A stretch of 19,773 bases of DNA from QYOJ01 sp964449285 (GCA_964449285.1 CAYUZX010000056.1:1-19773), one strand, 5' to 3'; shown: positions 1 through 7,589, counted from the first letter of the stretch. Notes: a model not told the origin generated them from the letters alone. Made by a program: numbers and translations.

Positions 1-555
1 AATAATCATGCAAACCGCCCCAATCATTGCGTATAACATATCCGACTGAGTGTCCCAGACATATCCCTGGGTTCCAAGAAATGCTTCTGCCGATTGTCCG
101 GACAAAACAGCTACCCCCCATTCTAAAAACTCATAGAAAACACTGATACTTATGCACACGCAGACAGTTAAAAATGAGAGCCACAATCCTCGTTTTACGA
201 TCTCAAGCCTGATAAACAGTTCTCTGGCAATCATTGCCGGCACAAATCCCTGGGCAAAATGACCAACTTTATCATAATTGTTGCGGCTTTGATGAAACAC
301 CTCTCTAATCCAGTCAAAAAATGGAACCTCCGCATAGGTATAGTGACCACCGATAAACAAGATATAACAATGAATTAAAATAAAACAGTAGGTTAAATAA
401 GTAAACCGAAACCTGTTGAATGTGGCCATCAATACAAGGCACCCTAAAATAGCCGGGAATACTTCAAGAAACCATGTAAAATAGTCATGTGGCTTAATCC
501 CGGATAAAATCAATCCGATGAAAAACAGACTCAGTAAAATCCAATATTTTTTCAT
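1..555 (-). CDS. DUF2238/YjdF-family inner membrane protein (3' end outside window)
   Basis: Reading the minus strand from an ATG at 555 gives 185 codons with no stop before the window edge, so the C-terminus is missing. The protein is very hydrophobic, with about five membrane segments visible (around residues 5-20, 30-46, 53-70, 125-141 and 172-185). It carries the conserved blocks I associate with the DUF2238 (YjdF) family: GGHYTYAEVPFFDW near 69-82, YDKVGHFAQGF near 94-104, YEFLEW at 141-146 and GTQGYVWDTQSDMLYA near 161-176. Several charged or histidine residues in these blocks sit near membrane ends and could bind a metal or form an active site, but the family's biochemical role is not established to my knowledge. 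AGAGG directly abuts the ATG, too close for a normal Shine-Dalgarno. The gene is divergent from the symporter at 646, sharing a 90-base intergenic region. Confidence 0.85.
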   Translation of the reverse strand, partial: MKKYWILLSLFFIGLILSGIKPHDYFTWFLEVFPAILGCLVLMATFNRFRFTYLTYCFILIHCYILFIGGHYTYAEVPFFDWIREVFHQSRNNYDKVGHFAQGFVPAMIARELFIRLEIVKRGLWLSFLTVCVCISISVFYEFLEWGVAVLSGQSAEAFLGTQGYVWDTQSDMLYAMIGAVCMII

Positions 556-645
556 CCTCTCAAAGATAATGATTAGTTGATTCGGATGCGGGACCAAAAA
601 AAATTAATATCTTGGACGCTCTTTTCACATCCATAGAAGGTTATC

Positions 646-2334
646 ATGTTCAGGAAATACAGTATCATTCTCACACTCTGTTTTGTAGTATTAACAGGAA
701 TCCTTCATGCACAGGATACCATTCCATTGACAATTCGGGCTACCACAACCCCTCTTCCTTTGGAAATGAAGCAGTTGACGATCAGCCAACAGATCGACCG
801 GGCCTTCTCTCCAATCGTGGCTGTCATGAATTCGATCCTTTTCTGGGATCCCTTTGCCTACACCGGACTGCATGATCCGATAGTCTATGATGAGAACGGA
901 GTTCCGTTTCGCGACAGTGCCGGTAACCCTGTTCGTTCCAACGTTCCATTCATTGTCGTATGGTTGATTTTTGGAGCTGTCGTTTTCACCATCATGATGC
1001 GATTCATCAACATCCGGGGATTCAGGCATGCTATCCAGCTGATCCAGGGGAAGTATGACGACCCGAGCGATCCCGGTGAAGTCTCCCATTTCCAGGCGCT
1101 TACCACCGCTTTATCAGCGACAGTCGGTCTTGGAAACATTGCCGGAGTAGCCATCGCCATATCCATTGGTGGACCTGGGGCCACTTTATGGATGATTATA
1201 GCCGGCTTGCTGGGGATGACTTCCAAGTTCACCGAATGTACCCTGGGAGTAAAATACCGGAAGATCAATGAGCACGGTGTGGTTTCGGGCGGGCCGATGT
1301 ATTACCTTAAAGAGGGATTGAAACGCAAGAAGCTGAAATGGCTGGGATGGTTCCTCGCAGGGATGTTTGCCATCCTGGTTATCGGCGGATCTTTCGGAGG
1401 AGGGAACATGTTTCAGGCCAACCAGGCCTTTTCACAGCTAGCCTACGTGGTACCCTCCATCCAGCATTATGGTGCCTGGTTCGGGATGGGCCTGGCCGTG
1501 TTGGTAGGTATTGTGGTGATTGGCGGAATCAAAAGTATCGCAAGGGTCACCGATAAGATTGTCCCTTTTATGGCTCTTTTTTATGTGGGAGTCGCTCTGA
1601 TCATTATCGCCATGAATATTCACAACACCGGGGAGGCCTTCTCCATGATCTGGAACGGAGCCTTTGCTCCGGGAGCTTTGAAAGGTGGGATCATCGGGGT
1701 GCTGATCGTTGGATTCCAGCGGGCTGCCTTCTCCAACGAAGCCGGTGTTGGTTCGGCAGCCATTGCCCACTCGGCCGTGAAAACCGACAAGCCTATCACT
1801 GAAGGTCTGGTAGCATTAATGGAGCCATTCGTGGATACCGTTGTTATCTGTACCATGACTGCACTGGTTCTGATCTTCACCGGGACGTACGAAAATCCAC
1901 TGGGCCTTGAAGGAGCTCAACTTACGAGCCAGGCCTTTGAGAAGGTCTTTTCCTGGTTCCCTTATATGCTGGTGGTGGCTATTTTCCTTTTTGCCTACTC
2001 TACTATGATCTCGTGGTCCTACTATGGCCTGAAAGGCTTCGATTACCTTTTCGGAGGATTCTCAATAAGACTCTTCGGAACCAGAGAAGTTGCCAAATAT
2101 GTGTACTTCGTTATCTTCCTCGGATTCATCATCGTGGGAGCCTCTTCAAACCTGGGATCGGTGATCGACTTCTCCGATATGATGATCCTGGCCATGGGGG
2201 TCCCCAATATCCTCGGATTGCTTATCCTGGCTCCGGAGGTGAAGCGCGACCTTAATGAATACTGGAGAAAACTAAAATCCGGAGAAATGAAAAAATATAC
2301 GAGAGCAGAGAGAAAAAAGATGAAAAATAATTAG
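646..2334 (+). CDS. Sodium:alanine/glycine symporter, AGCS family
   Basis: A 562-residue multi-pass membrane protein that should take up alanine, glycine or a related small amino acid with Na+ across the inner membrane. Family signatures are clear: GNIAGVAIAISIGGPGA from residue 163, GPMYYLKEGL soon after, and AFSNEAGVGSAAIAHSA from residue 361, followed by the helix containing EGLVALMEPFVDTVV. About ten to eleven membrane helices are visible. Before the first core helix (PFIVVWLIFGAVVFTIMM, around residue 101) there is an apparent signal peptide ending in LHAQ (residues 1-23) and about 75 soluble residues, which makes it longer than classic bacterial AGCS proteins. AGAAGG at 635-640 is well spaced for the ATG at 646. 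It appears monocistronic: the next gene begins 43 bases later with its own promoter-like element. Substrate (Ala, Gly, Gln or other) cannot be told from sequence. Confidence 0.93.
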   Translation: MFRKYSIILTLCFVVLTGILHAQDTIPLTIRATTTPLPLEMKQLTISQQIDRAFSPIVAVMNSILFWDPFAYTGLHDPIVYDENGVPFRDSAGNPVRSNVPFIVVWLIFGAVVFTIMMRFINIRGFRHAIQLIQGKYDDPSDPGEVSHFQALTTALSATVGLGNIAGVAIAISIGGPGATLWMIIAGLLGMTSKFTECTLGVKYRKINEHGVVSGGPMYYLKEGLKRKKLKWLGWFLAGMFAILVIGGSFGGGNMFQANQAFSQLAYVVPSIQHYGAWFGMGLAVLVGIVVIGGIKSIARVTDKIVPFMALFYVGVALIIIAMNIHNTGEAFSMIWNGAFAPGALKGGIIGVLIVGFQRAAFSNEAGVGSAAIAHSAVKTDKPITEGLVALMEPFVDTVVICTMTALVLIFTGTYENPLGLEGAQLTSQAFEKVFSWFPYMLVVAIFLFAYSTMISWSYYGLKGFDYLFGGFSIRLFGTREVAKYVYFVIFLGFIIVGASSNLGSVIDFSDMMILAMGVPNILGLLILAPEVKRDLNEYWRKLKSGEMKKYTRAERKKMKNN

Positions 2335-2337
2335 TGA

Positions 2338-2352
2338 TACAATCAGATTGTA
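2338..2352. promoter_or_regulatory. Perfect 7-1-7 inverted repeat, candidate operator
   Basis: TACAATC-A-GATTGTA is a perfect dyad with a single central base. It lies 3 bases after the symporter stop and 2 bases before the candidate -7 element at 2355-2362, that is, inside the -33/-7 spacer of the following operon. There is no following T-tract and the arms are A/T-rich, so a terminator is less likely than a binding site for a dimeric regulator. No regulator gene is adjacent. Function is inferred from position only. Confidence 0.4.
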
Positions 2353-2354
2353 CC

Positions 2355-2362
2355 TATCTTCG
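2355..2362 (+). promoter_or_regulatory. Candidate Bacteroidota -7 promoter element
   Basis: TATCTTCG matches the Bacteroidota -7 consensus TAnnTTTG at all but one fixed position and lies 15 bases before the GTG start at 2378. No clear -33 TTG is present at the usual spacing. The same TATCTTCG octamer occurs 16 bases before the start at 18383. Confidence 0.4.
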
Positions 2363-2377
2363 CCATAGATATATCTT

Positions 2378-2857
2378 GTGAAAAAGTTTCTCTATACATT
2401 TGTCCTCTTCGGCACTGTTATCTCCGGGATTCAAGCCCAGCAGGGAGTATTGACCGCTTCCGGGGATGCCATTGGCAGCAATGGCAATGTGAGTTATTCG
2501 ATCGGACAAATTGCTTACCTCACCTTAACCGATACCAATGGATTAATTATCCAGGGGGTTCAGCAACCCTATGAGATTCAGTTTCTCCCTGGAATCAATG
2601 AACCTGCAGGATTGTTACAGGAATGTTCACTCTTTCCCAATCCCACCGACGGAGAGATCACCCTGAAGATAGAATCATGGACCCCGGGTTGCTATGTGTA
2701 CCGTTTAACAGATGCCCGTGGAATAGTCCTTTCGGAGCAACCGGTGGGAAGTTGTTTATCTCCGGTTCACATGGAATCATTTCCTTCCGGAACCTATCTG
2801 ATTACTATTATTTGTAAAGAGACCATACTTGGGACCTATAAAATAATCAAACGATGA
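2378..2857 (+). CDS. Small secreted protein with T9SS type A sorting domain
   Basis: A 159-residue protein starting at GTG, the only reasonable start: it opens directly into a signal peptide, (M)KKFLYTFVLFGTVISGIQAQ, with predicted cleavage near residue 20. Residues 21-68 form a short module recognisable from many Bacteroidota surface proteins (ASGDAIGSNGNVSYSIGQ ... GVQQPYEI). Residues about 81-159 resemble a T9SS type A C-terminal sorting domain: SLFPNPTDGEITLKIE, then GCYVYRLTDARG, and the terminal SGTYLITI ... GTYKIIKR. Such domains direct export through the type IX system and are usually cleaved off with attachment to the cell surface. With the sorting domain removed, little more than the 50-residue module would remain, so this may be a minimal surface protein or carrier. 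Its TGA overlaps the next gene's ATG (ATGA), indicating translational coupling. Confidence 0.8.
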   Translation: MKKFLYTFVLFGTVISGIQAQQGVLTASGDAIGSNGNVSYSIGQIAYLTLTDTNGLIIQGVQQPYEIQFLPGINEPAGLLQECSLFPNPTDGEITLKIESWTPGCYVYRLTDARGIVLSEQPVGSCLSPVHMESFPSGTYLITIICKETILGTYKIIKR

Positions 2858-3870
2858 ACAGATCTCTTCTGCTGCTCGCGGGAGTCATGCTCTCGCTCGC
2901 CCTCCTGGCACAATCTCCGGAAAAGTTCAGCTACCAATCTGTCATCCGGGATGCCGATGGTAAATTATTACAAAACAAAACCGTAGGGATCCGGATCAGT
3001 GTGCTGGAGGATTCAGTTTCCGGTATGCCAATCTACACCGAAACCCACTCGGCAAATACCAATGCAAACGGCCTGGTCACCATTGAAATCGGAAACGGAA
3101 CCACTTCGGGTAATTTTGATGAAATCAATTGGTCTTCCGCGGCATATTTCCTGAAAACGGAGACCGATCCAACGGGAGGCACCAACTATAACATCACAGG
3201 GGTCAGTCAGTTTTTAAGTGTCCCTTATGCACTCTATGCAAAGGAGGCGGGAAAAGGCTGGCCAGTTGCTTCAAAAACGGTGATCACATCTTCACAAACC
3301 TGGACAGTTCCTTCTGCCGTGACAAAGATCAAAGTTGAACTATGGGGAGCTTCAGGCGGTGGCGGTGGCGCCGGAGCCTACAGCTACTCTTATTCCTATA
3401 ACCTGAACAATGGCGGATATGGCGGAAGTGGCGGTTTTACCACTCAGGAGATAGAAGTGGAACCCAACCAGGAGTTCAACATAACCATCGGAACCCCTGG
3501 CCCGGCAGGGAATAACGCCACGCAAAGTGGTAATTACTGGTTTGGCGATACCAACGGGGAAGATGGGGGTGATTCGTGGTTTGGTGACATGAAAGCCGCC
3601 GGGGGCACAGGAGGTAAAAAAGGAAGTTTTGCCCCTTATACAATTCACGGAAATGCAGGAACCGATAACATCGGAGAGGTTACAGGCCATAGCAATGAAC
3701 CCTGCAACAACATCCTCGATGTTTGGGAGGGGCTGGAGAGATCCTATATCGCTGAGCGCATTTTAACCTCCCGCCCCGGAAAAGGGGGCTCCATCGTAAC
3801 GGCATACTCCATAAACAAACCTCCATCCGAAGGAGAGGGAGGGTGTGCCATCATTACCTTTTTTGAATAA
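2854..3870 (+). CDS. Secreted protein: YQSVIRD module plus glycine-rich C-terminal domain
   Basis: A 338-residue exported protein starting at the ATG that overlaps the preceding stop by 4 bases. Residues 1-20 are a signal peptide ending LLAQ. Residues 23-130 form a module common in Bacteroidota secreted proteins: KFSYQSVIRDADGKLLQNK, then YTETHSANTNANGLVTIEIG, and SQFLSVPYALYAK. From residue 148 (QTWTVPSAVTKIKVELWGAS) to the end is a glycine-rich domain of the type seen in phage tail-fibre-like and secreted bacterial proteins. It has GGGGGAGAYSYSYSY and GGYGGSGG stretches and the typical closing strand GGCAIITFFE. There is no T9SS sorting domain, although the partner upstream has one, so it may be carried by the partner or exported differently. 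Similar N-terminal modules are often joined to varied C-terminal domains, which suggests a stalk or mount displaying the glycine-rich tip. The role is unknown. Confidence 0.8.
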   Translation: MNRSLLLLAGVMLSLALLAQSPEKFSYQSVIRDADGKLLQNKTVGIRISVLEDSVSGMPIYTETHSANTNANGLVTIEIGNGTTSGNFDEINWSSAAYFLKTETDPTGGTNYNITGVSQFLSVPYALYAKEAGKGWPVASKTVITSSQTWTVPSAVTKIKVELWGASGGGGGAGAYSYSYSYNLNNGGYGGSGGFTTQEIEVEPNQEFNITIGTPGPAGNNATQSGNYWFGDTNGEDGGDSWFGDMKAAGGTGGKKGSFAPYTIHGNAGTDNIGEVTGHSNEPCNNILDVWEGLERSYIAERILTSRPGKGGSIVTAYSINKPPSEGEGGCAIITFFE

Positions 3871-3884
3871 CAGCACGTCTCTCC

Positions 3885-5771
3885 ATGCACGTCCTGCCCA
3901 CATGGCGTCTGTATCTGTTTACTCTCTTTCTCCTCTTTGTTGCCTGTGGAATCAGGTCGGATATTCTGGTTGACAAATCTTTCCTTCCACGGGTTCTGGC
4001 TCTCTCTCTCCTGTTACTCATTACCTGGTTGATCATATACCGCAACAGGGTTCCTTTGATCAACGCATACTTTTCCTGGTGCCTTGTGTTGTTCTATCTC
4101 TGGAGTATTCTCAGTGCTTTCTGGGCAATTTCTCCTGCCGAAACCCTCATCCAAAGCCAGTTGCTCTTTCTCTCTCTGATCACATTCCTGGTTATCTCGG
4201 ATCTGAATTCTCACCACAGGAAATTTGAAGACATCTTTATCAAAACCCAACTTTTGGTCCTGTTGGTTTCGTTCGGACTTGCCTTTGCCAGGATGACGAT
4301 GCTGAAATTTTATGATCCATACAAGATCGTCTCCATCTCTGCCAACAACAACCTCTATTCCGGATACCTGGTGTTATCACTCGCGTTCGTGTTCATTGGT
4401 TATTCCCGCTTCCGGGGCTTCTGGAAATACCTCTCTGCTGCCACAGCAACAGGCTCTCTCTTTTTCATCATCATTGTCCAGAGCCGTGCCGGATACCTGG
4501 GCGTTATCGCCGCCATCCTGATCACTTTCCTGCTGTTGTTCTTCAGATACCGGTATCTCCTTACCCGCCTGAACCTCCGTGTTGCAGCTCTCTTCCTGGT
4601 CATCCTGATTGCATCCGTGACCGTTTTTTATCTCTCTCTGGATACCGTCCGCCGACACTATTTCCTCAGCAAACTCCCAGTTTGGAATTATTTTGTCTCC
4701 TACGATGATGCCAATCTGGAAGCGTCGCGCAAGAAACGATTAGAGATTGATGGCTTGACCGGAATGCCGGAATTTGATTTCGCCGAATCCTATTACGAAA
4801 ATGCCAACCTGCGCCTCATCTTCTGGGGAAAGTCTTTCCCCCTTTTTCTCGCTCATCCCCTGGTTGGTGTGGGTGCAGGAAACTGGAAGCTGGCGGTGCC
4901 ATCGATTGCCAAACCTTTGAATCCCGAACATACCATCCGGAATTATACTTACAGCCAACCTCATAATGAACTGATCAGTTGCCTCACAGAGTTGGGAATC
5001 ATCGGTCTTCTGATTGCTTTTATCCTATTCGTGTTCCCTTTGATTATCATCTATCGCCGGATTATTTCTTCCTGTGAAAAACCACCTGTCACTCTCCTCT
5101 TATATGCCTCTTTCATCACCGGATTCTACCTTTTTGCCATGTTTGATTTTCCACTAAAAAGAGTGGAACACAATGTCTTGCTTTTCTCTGCATATGCCTT
5201 CATGCTCCACCAGGTTCCCCTGAAAGCACGGAAGATTCCAGCCACACCTCTCCCATTAAGAAAAACGGTCTGTTTCATCGTTCCGATCCTGCTGCTTTTC
5301 ACCATTTTCCTGGCAGCTGTAAGGGCCAAAGGAGAGTTTTACACATTGAAGGTATTCCGGAATGAACGAAAAAATGACAAAGAGGTGATCCGCTATTGCA
5401 ATGAGGCTGAAAACAGCTTTTACCGGATCACGCCCAATACCCTGCCCATCGCGTGGTTTGAAGGCGTTGCCCATTACAGGATGGGAGACTTTCAGCAGGC
5501 GAAATCCTGTTTTGAAAATGCCCTTTTCATCACACCCTTTGAGGTCAGGGCGCTAAACGATTATGGGATTACTCTTTATGGCCTGCAACACATCATGGAA
5601 GCCAAAACAACCCTCTGGCAAGCCATTTCCCTGGATCCCTGTTTTGATGATGCGAAATTCAACCTGGCAGCCATCTGTTATTTTTCCGGACAGACCGACA
5701 GCGCTATTTTTTATGTCAATCGTTGTAGAGACTCAGGAAAAAAGGAAGCGTTTCTGGAGGAGTTGAAGTAA
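3885..5771 (+). CDS. O-antigen ligase-like (Wzy_C) membrane protein with C-terminal TPRs
   Basis: A 628-residue protein with about 12 predicted membrane helices between residues 8 and 480, followed by a soluble TPR tail (about 519-620; GVAHYRMGDFQQAKSCFENA, then LNDYGITLYGLQHIMEAKTT and FNLAAICYFSGQTDSAIFYV). The Wzy_C region is recognisable: FPLFLAHPLVGVGAGNW, a large external loop, and QPHNELISCLTELGIIGLL with a conserved-type histidine at 360. Members of this superfamily transfer or polymerise undecaprenyl-linked glycans at the periplasmic face: O-antigen ligase WaaL, polymerase Wzy, or protein O-glycosyltransferase PglL. Which of these applies cannot be decided from sequence. TPR fusions suggest binding of a protein partner. 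The gene lies 14 bases after the glycine-rich protein gene, as the third member of that unit, and not in a glycosyltransferase cluster. No clear Shine-Dalgarno precedes ATG 3885. Confidence 0.85.
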   Translation: MHVLPTWRLYLFTLFLLFVACGIRSDILVDKSFLPRVLALSLLLLITWLIIYRNRVPLINAYFSWCLVLFYLWSILSAFWAISPAETLIQSQLLFLSLITFLVISDLNSHHRKFEDIFIKTQLLVLLVSFGLAFARMTMLKFYDPYKIVSISANNNLYSGYLVLSLAFVFIGYSRFRGFWKYLSAATATGSLFFIIIVQSRAGYLGVIAAILITFLLLFFRYRYLLTRLNLRVAALFLVILIASVTVFYLSLDTVRRHYFLSKLPVWNYFVSYDDANLEASRKKRLEIDGLTGMPEFDFAESYYENANLRLIFWGKSFPLFLAHPLVGVGAGNWKLAVPSIAKPLNPEHTIRNYTYSQPHNELISCLTELGIIGLLIAFILFVFPLIIIYRRIISSCEKPPVTLLLYASFITGFYLFAMFDFPLKRVEHNVLLFSAYAFMLHQVPLKARKIPATPLPLRKTVCFIVPILLLFTIFLAAVRAKGEFYTLKVFRNERKNDKEVIRYCNEAENSFYRITPNTLPIAWFEGVAHYRMGDFQQAKSCFENALFITPFEVRALNDYGITLYGLQHIMEAKTTLWQAISLDPCFDDAKFNLAAICYFSGQTDSAIFYVNRCRDSGKKEAFLEELK

Positions 5772-5861
5772 GAAAACAATAAGGAAATTAATATTGCGTT
5801 AAACAACATATTAAGCGATTGTTTGTTACCTCTTCCTGTAATCCAAACTAATTGATCATCT

Positions 5862-6503
5862 ATGAAAAAATTCATGTTCATAACTGTTCTTGCACTTGCA
5901 ACAGTTTTCACTTCATGCAAAAAAGAGAATGAAACCCCTATTGAACCTTTACCGGATTTCATGCATTTGAAAGTAGGTAATTATTGGGTTTATGAATTCT
6001 ACAAAACCGACACAAACGGTATTGAGACAAAGCTTCAGGAAACCGATAGTGCGTATATCCTGAAAGACTCTATCCTCAATGGGAAGACTTACTTTGTAAA
6101 GATCCAGAGCCCGTTGCATTTTAACAAGAACCTTTCCTTCGGTCCGAACGTTTATACCGAAACCATTCTTATCCGGGATTCGTCAGGATACCTGGTAAAT
6201 GAGATCGGAACCATTTTATTTGCACAGGAAAATTTTAATGATATCCTGAAAACCGACACCATTCCAGGTTTATTATGGTCTGAAACCAAAATGATCGGGA
6301 AGGATTCCCTGGTGACCGTACCTGCCGGTTTATTTATATCCAGGACTATTTGCTATACATATTATCCACTTGATTCGAATTATCACTGGGGAATACGCAA
6401 AGCATATTCGGTTTACGGAAAAAATGCAGGAATTTTGAAGTATACGTATGGGTTCTATTCTTCTGGCGTGAATTATGAAGCACGTCTGCTGCGATATCAA
6501 TAA
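5862..6503 (+). CDS. Lipoprotein of unknown function
   Basis: A 213-residue protein starting at ATG 5862 with a lipoprotein signal peptide: MKKFMFITVLALATVFTSC, giving Cys19 after VFTS, followed by KKENE, a charged stretch typical of Bacteroidota lipoproteins. The mature part is rich in beta-strand-like sequence: HLKVGNYWVYEFYKTDTNG near residue 36, then repeated short strands ending in NYEARLLRYQ. The YWVYEFYKTDTNG pattern recurs in Bacteroidota lipoproteins annotated as hypothetical, and I cannot assign a function. The upstream 90 bases contain no convincing promoter match. It is convergent with the small gene at 6515-6760, with only 11 bases between the two stops. It is probably single and anchored in the outer membrane or periplasm. 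Confidence 0.78.
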   Translation: MKKFMFITVLALATVFTSCKKENETPIEPLPDFMHLKVGNYWVYEFYKTDTNGIETKLQETDSAYILKDSILNGKTYFVKIQSPLHFNKNLSFGPNVYTETILIRDSSGYLVNEIGTILFAQENFNDILKTDTIPGLLWSETKMIGKDSLVTVPAGLFISRTICYTYYPLDSNYHWGIRKAYSVYGKNAGILKYTYGFYSSGVNYEARLLRYQ

Positions 6504-6514
6504 AAACCAGCTTG

Positions 6515-6760
6515 TTACTTCAAAACATCACCCTGGATCATCCCCTTTACCAGGATACGACCGAACTTATCAACTCCCGTTTCGACATCGATGCGTGCTT
6601 CATTGGATTTCAACAGGGCAAGTATCCCAATATTCGAAAATTTCTTCGGTGAATCGTCTCCGGTTTTCCACGCAACCCTTAACTCAGTAGAAGGACTGCC
6701 TCCGGCCAGGATCATGCCGGTCAAAAATATCGAAATCAGTTTTAGAAAGCCCTTTTTCAT
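6515..6760 (-). CDS. Short exported protein, resembles truncated DUF4136-like lipoprotein
   Basis: An 81-residue minus-strand frame with AAAGG 1 base before its ATG at 6760 and a convincing signal sequence (KKGFLKLISIFLTGMILAGG). At the place where a lipobox cysteine would be expected (LAGC), the sequence reads L18-A-G-G21. The next part, TELRVAWKTGDDSPKKF then SNIGILALLKSNEARIDVE, looks like the start of small Bacteroidota lipoproteins of the DUF4136 type (T-x-x-x-x-W-K, then KF..I.VLAL.K..E.R..VE). Those proteins normally continue for well over 100 further residues, but here the frame ends after only about 20 more, against the 3' end of the convergent lipoprotein gene. It is either a truncated remnant or a genuinely short relative. 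The family match is from memory, not a search. Confidence 0.5.
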   Translation of the reverse strand: MKKGFLKLISIFLTGMILAGGSPSTELRVAWKTGDDSPKKFSNIGILALLKSNEARIDVETGVDKFGRILVKGMIQGDVLK

Positions 6761-6901
6761 ACCTTTTAACGTTTGAAGCTCTAAATATCACATAAATTCT
6801 CAAAGAATCAAATTCTAATTCTAAAGGCAGAAGAAAAATGTTTTTGATTTCGAACATTGGGGTTTGTGATTTATTTGATTTTTGGTGTTTGTAATTCTTT
6901 G

Positions 6902-6909
6902 TATCTTTA
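6902..6909 (+). promoter_or_regulatory. Candidate promoter for cytidine deaminase gene
   Basis: TATCTTTA matches TAnnTTTG except for the last base, and TTTG at 6881-6884 lies 17 bases upstream as a possible -33 element. The element ends only 7 bases before the ATG at 6917, so the transcript would be nearly leaderless. Alternatively, TTTG with TAAT at 6889-6895 could be used. Confidence 0.3.
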
Positions 6910-6916
6910 TATCGGG

Positions 6917-7411
6917 ATGAAGCCTTCGAAAGTCATAAAAAAGGAAATTACGGTCAGGGTTCATCATGATGCATCTCAACTCACGGAGGATGAACAGAGA
7001 CTTATCCGGGAGGCGCAAGCATCCATTAAGCGAGCCTATGCCCCCTATTCAAAATTTAGCGTGGGAAGTGCCGTATTGTTGGAAAACGGAAAGATCATTT
7101 GCGGGAGCAACCAGGAGAATGCTGTTTACCCGTTGGGATTATGTGCCGAACGGGTGGCCCTATTTACTGCCGGTAGCCATTTCCCGGATATTCCCGTTAT
7201 CGCATTAGCCTTAGCCACTCAAAAAGCCCTGAAGCCAGATGAGGTGCCTGTATTCCCTTGTGGCAGTTGCCGCCAGGTATTGATTGAATCTGAAACCCGG
7301 CATCATCATGATATTAAACTTCTAATCACCGGAAGTGATGGTAGAATCTACGTGATTGATAGTGTAAAAAAGATTCTCCCATTCGCTTTCCAGGGAGATT
7401 CTCTGAAATAA
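6917..7411 (+). CDS. cdd: Cytidine deaminase
   Basis: A 164-residue zinc-dependent deaminase converting cytidine and deoxycytidine to uridine and deoxyuridine in pyrimidine salvage; cytoplasmic. The catalytic signature is intact: C76-A-E78 (GLCAERVALF), with Glu78 as the expected proton shuttle, and P114-C115-G-S-C118-R-Q, giving three cysteine zinc ligands as in the small homotetrameric class. APYSKFSVGSAV (42-53) and NQENAVYPLG (65-74) form the substrate-binding blocks. I start at ATG 6917: an in-frame ATG at 6857 would add 20 residues (GFVIYLIFGVCNSLYLYIG) that overlap the candidate promoter and are unlike the family. The about 20 residues before TEDEQRLI are slightly longer than typical. 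The gene stands alone between a divergent small gene and the efflux operon. Confidence 0.94.
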   Translation: MKPSKVIKKEITVRVHHDASQLTEDEQRLIREAQASIKRAYAPYSKFSVGSAVLLENGKIICGSNQENAVYPLGLCAERVALFTAGSHFPDIPVIALALATQKALKPDEVPVFPCGSCRQVLIESETRHHHDIKLLITGSDGRIYVIDSVKKILPFAFQGDSLK

Positions 7412-7565
7412 ACACGGAGATATTTAAATCATTTTTCCCTTTACTTACCTTCTTTTTTCGGTCACTTATCGATTTTTTATTCCCCGGCAAGCGGATTCAG
7501 CCTTTCTTTGCCAAGGATAGCCAACCTAACGTTAATTTAATCTAAGTTATATATAATGAATCTGT

Positions 7566-7573
7566 TATATTTG
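7566..7573 (+). promoter_or_regulatory. Consensus Bacteroidota -7 element of the efflux operon
   Basis: TATATTTG is an exact match to TAnnTTTG and ends 16 bases before the ATG at 7590. No clean TTG lies at -33; GTTA at 7546-7549 is the nearest candidate. GTTATAT occurs twice with an 18-base period (7546-7552 and 7564-7570), and TAACGTTA at 7527-7534 is a perfect 8-base palindrome; either could be part of a control site. Confidence 0.55.
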
Positions 7574-7589
7574 CAAAAATTTTAATCTT

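Noticed and set aside
6591..6776. A plus-strand 61-codon frame opposite the truncated lipoprotein-like gene
   Set aside because: No signal peptide, no ribosome site and no recognisable pattern, whereas the minus-strand frame has all three.
6796..6808. ATTCT-CAA-AGAAT inverted repeat and nearby AAATTCT copies between the divergent genes at 6760 and 6917
   Set aside because: Arms of only five A/T-rich bases in an A/T-rich gap are expected by chance; no clear promoter overlaps them.
6857..6916. N-terminal extension of cytidine deaminase from an upstream ATG
   Set aside because: The extra 20 residues are hydrophobic and unlike the family, and the candidate promoter lies within this stretch.
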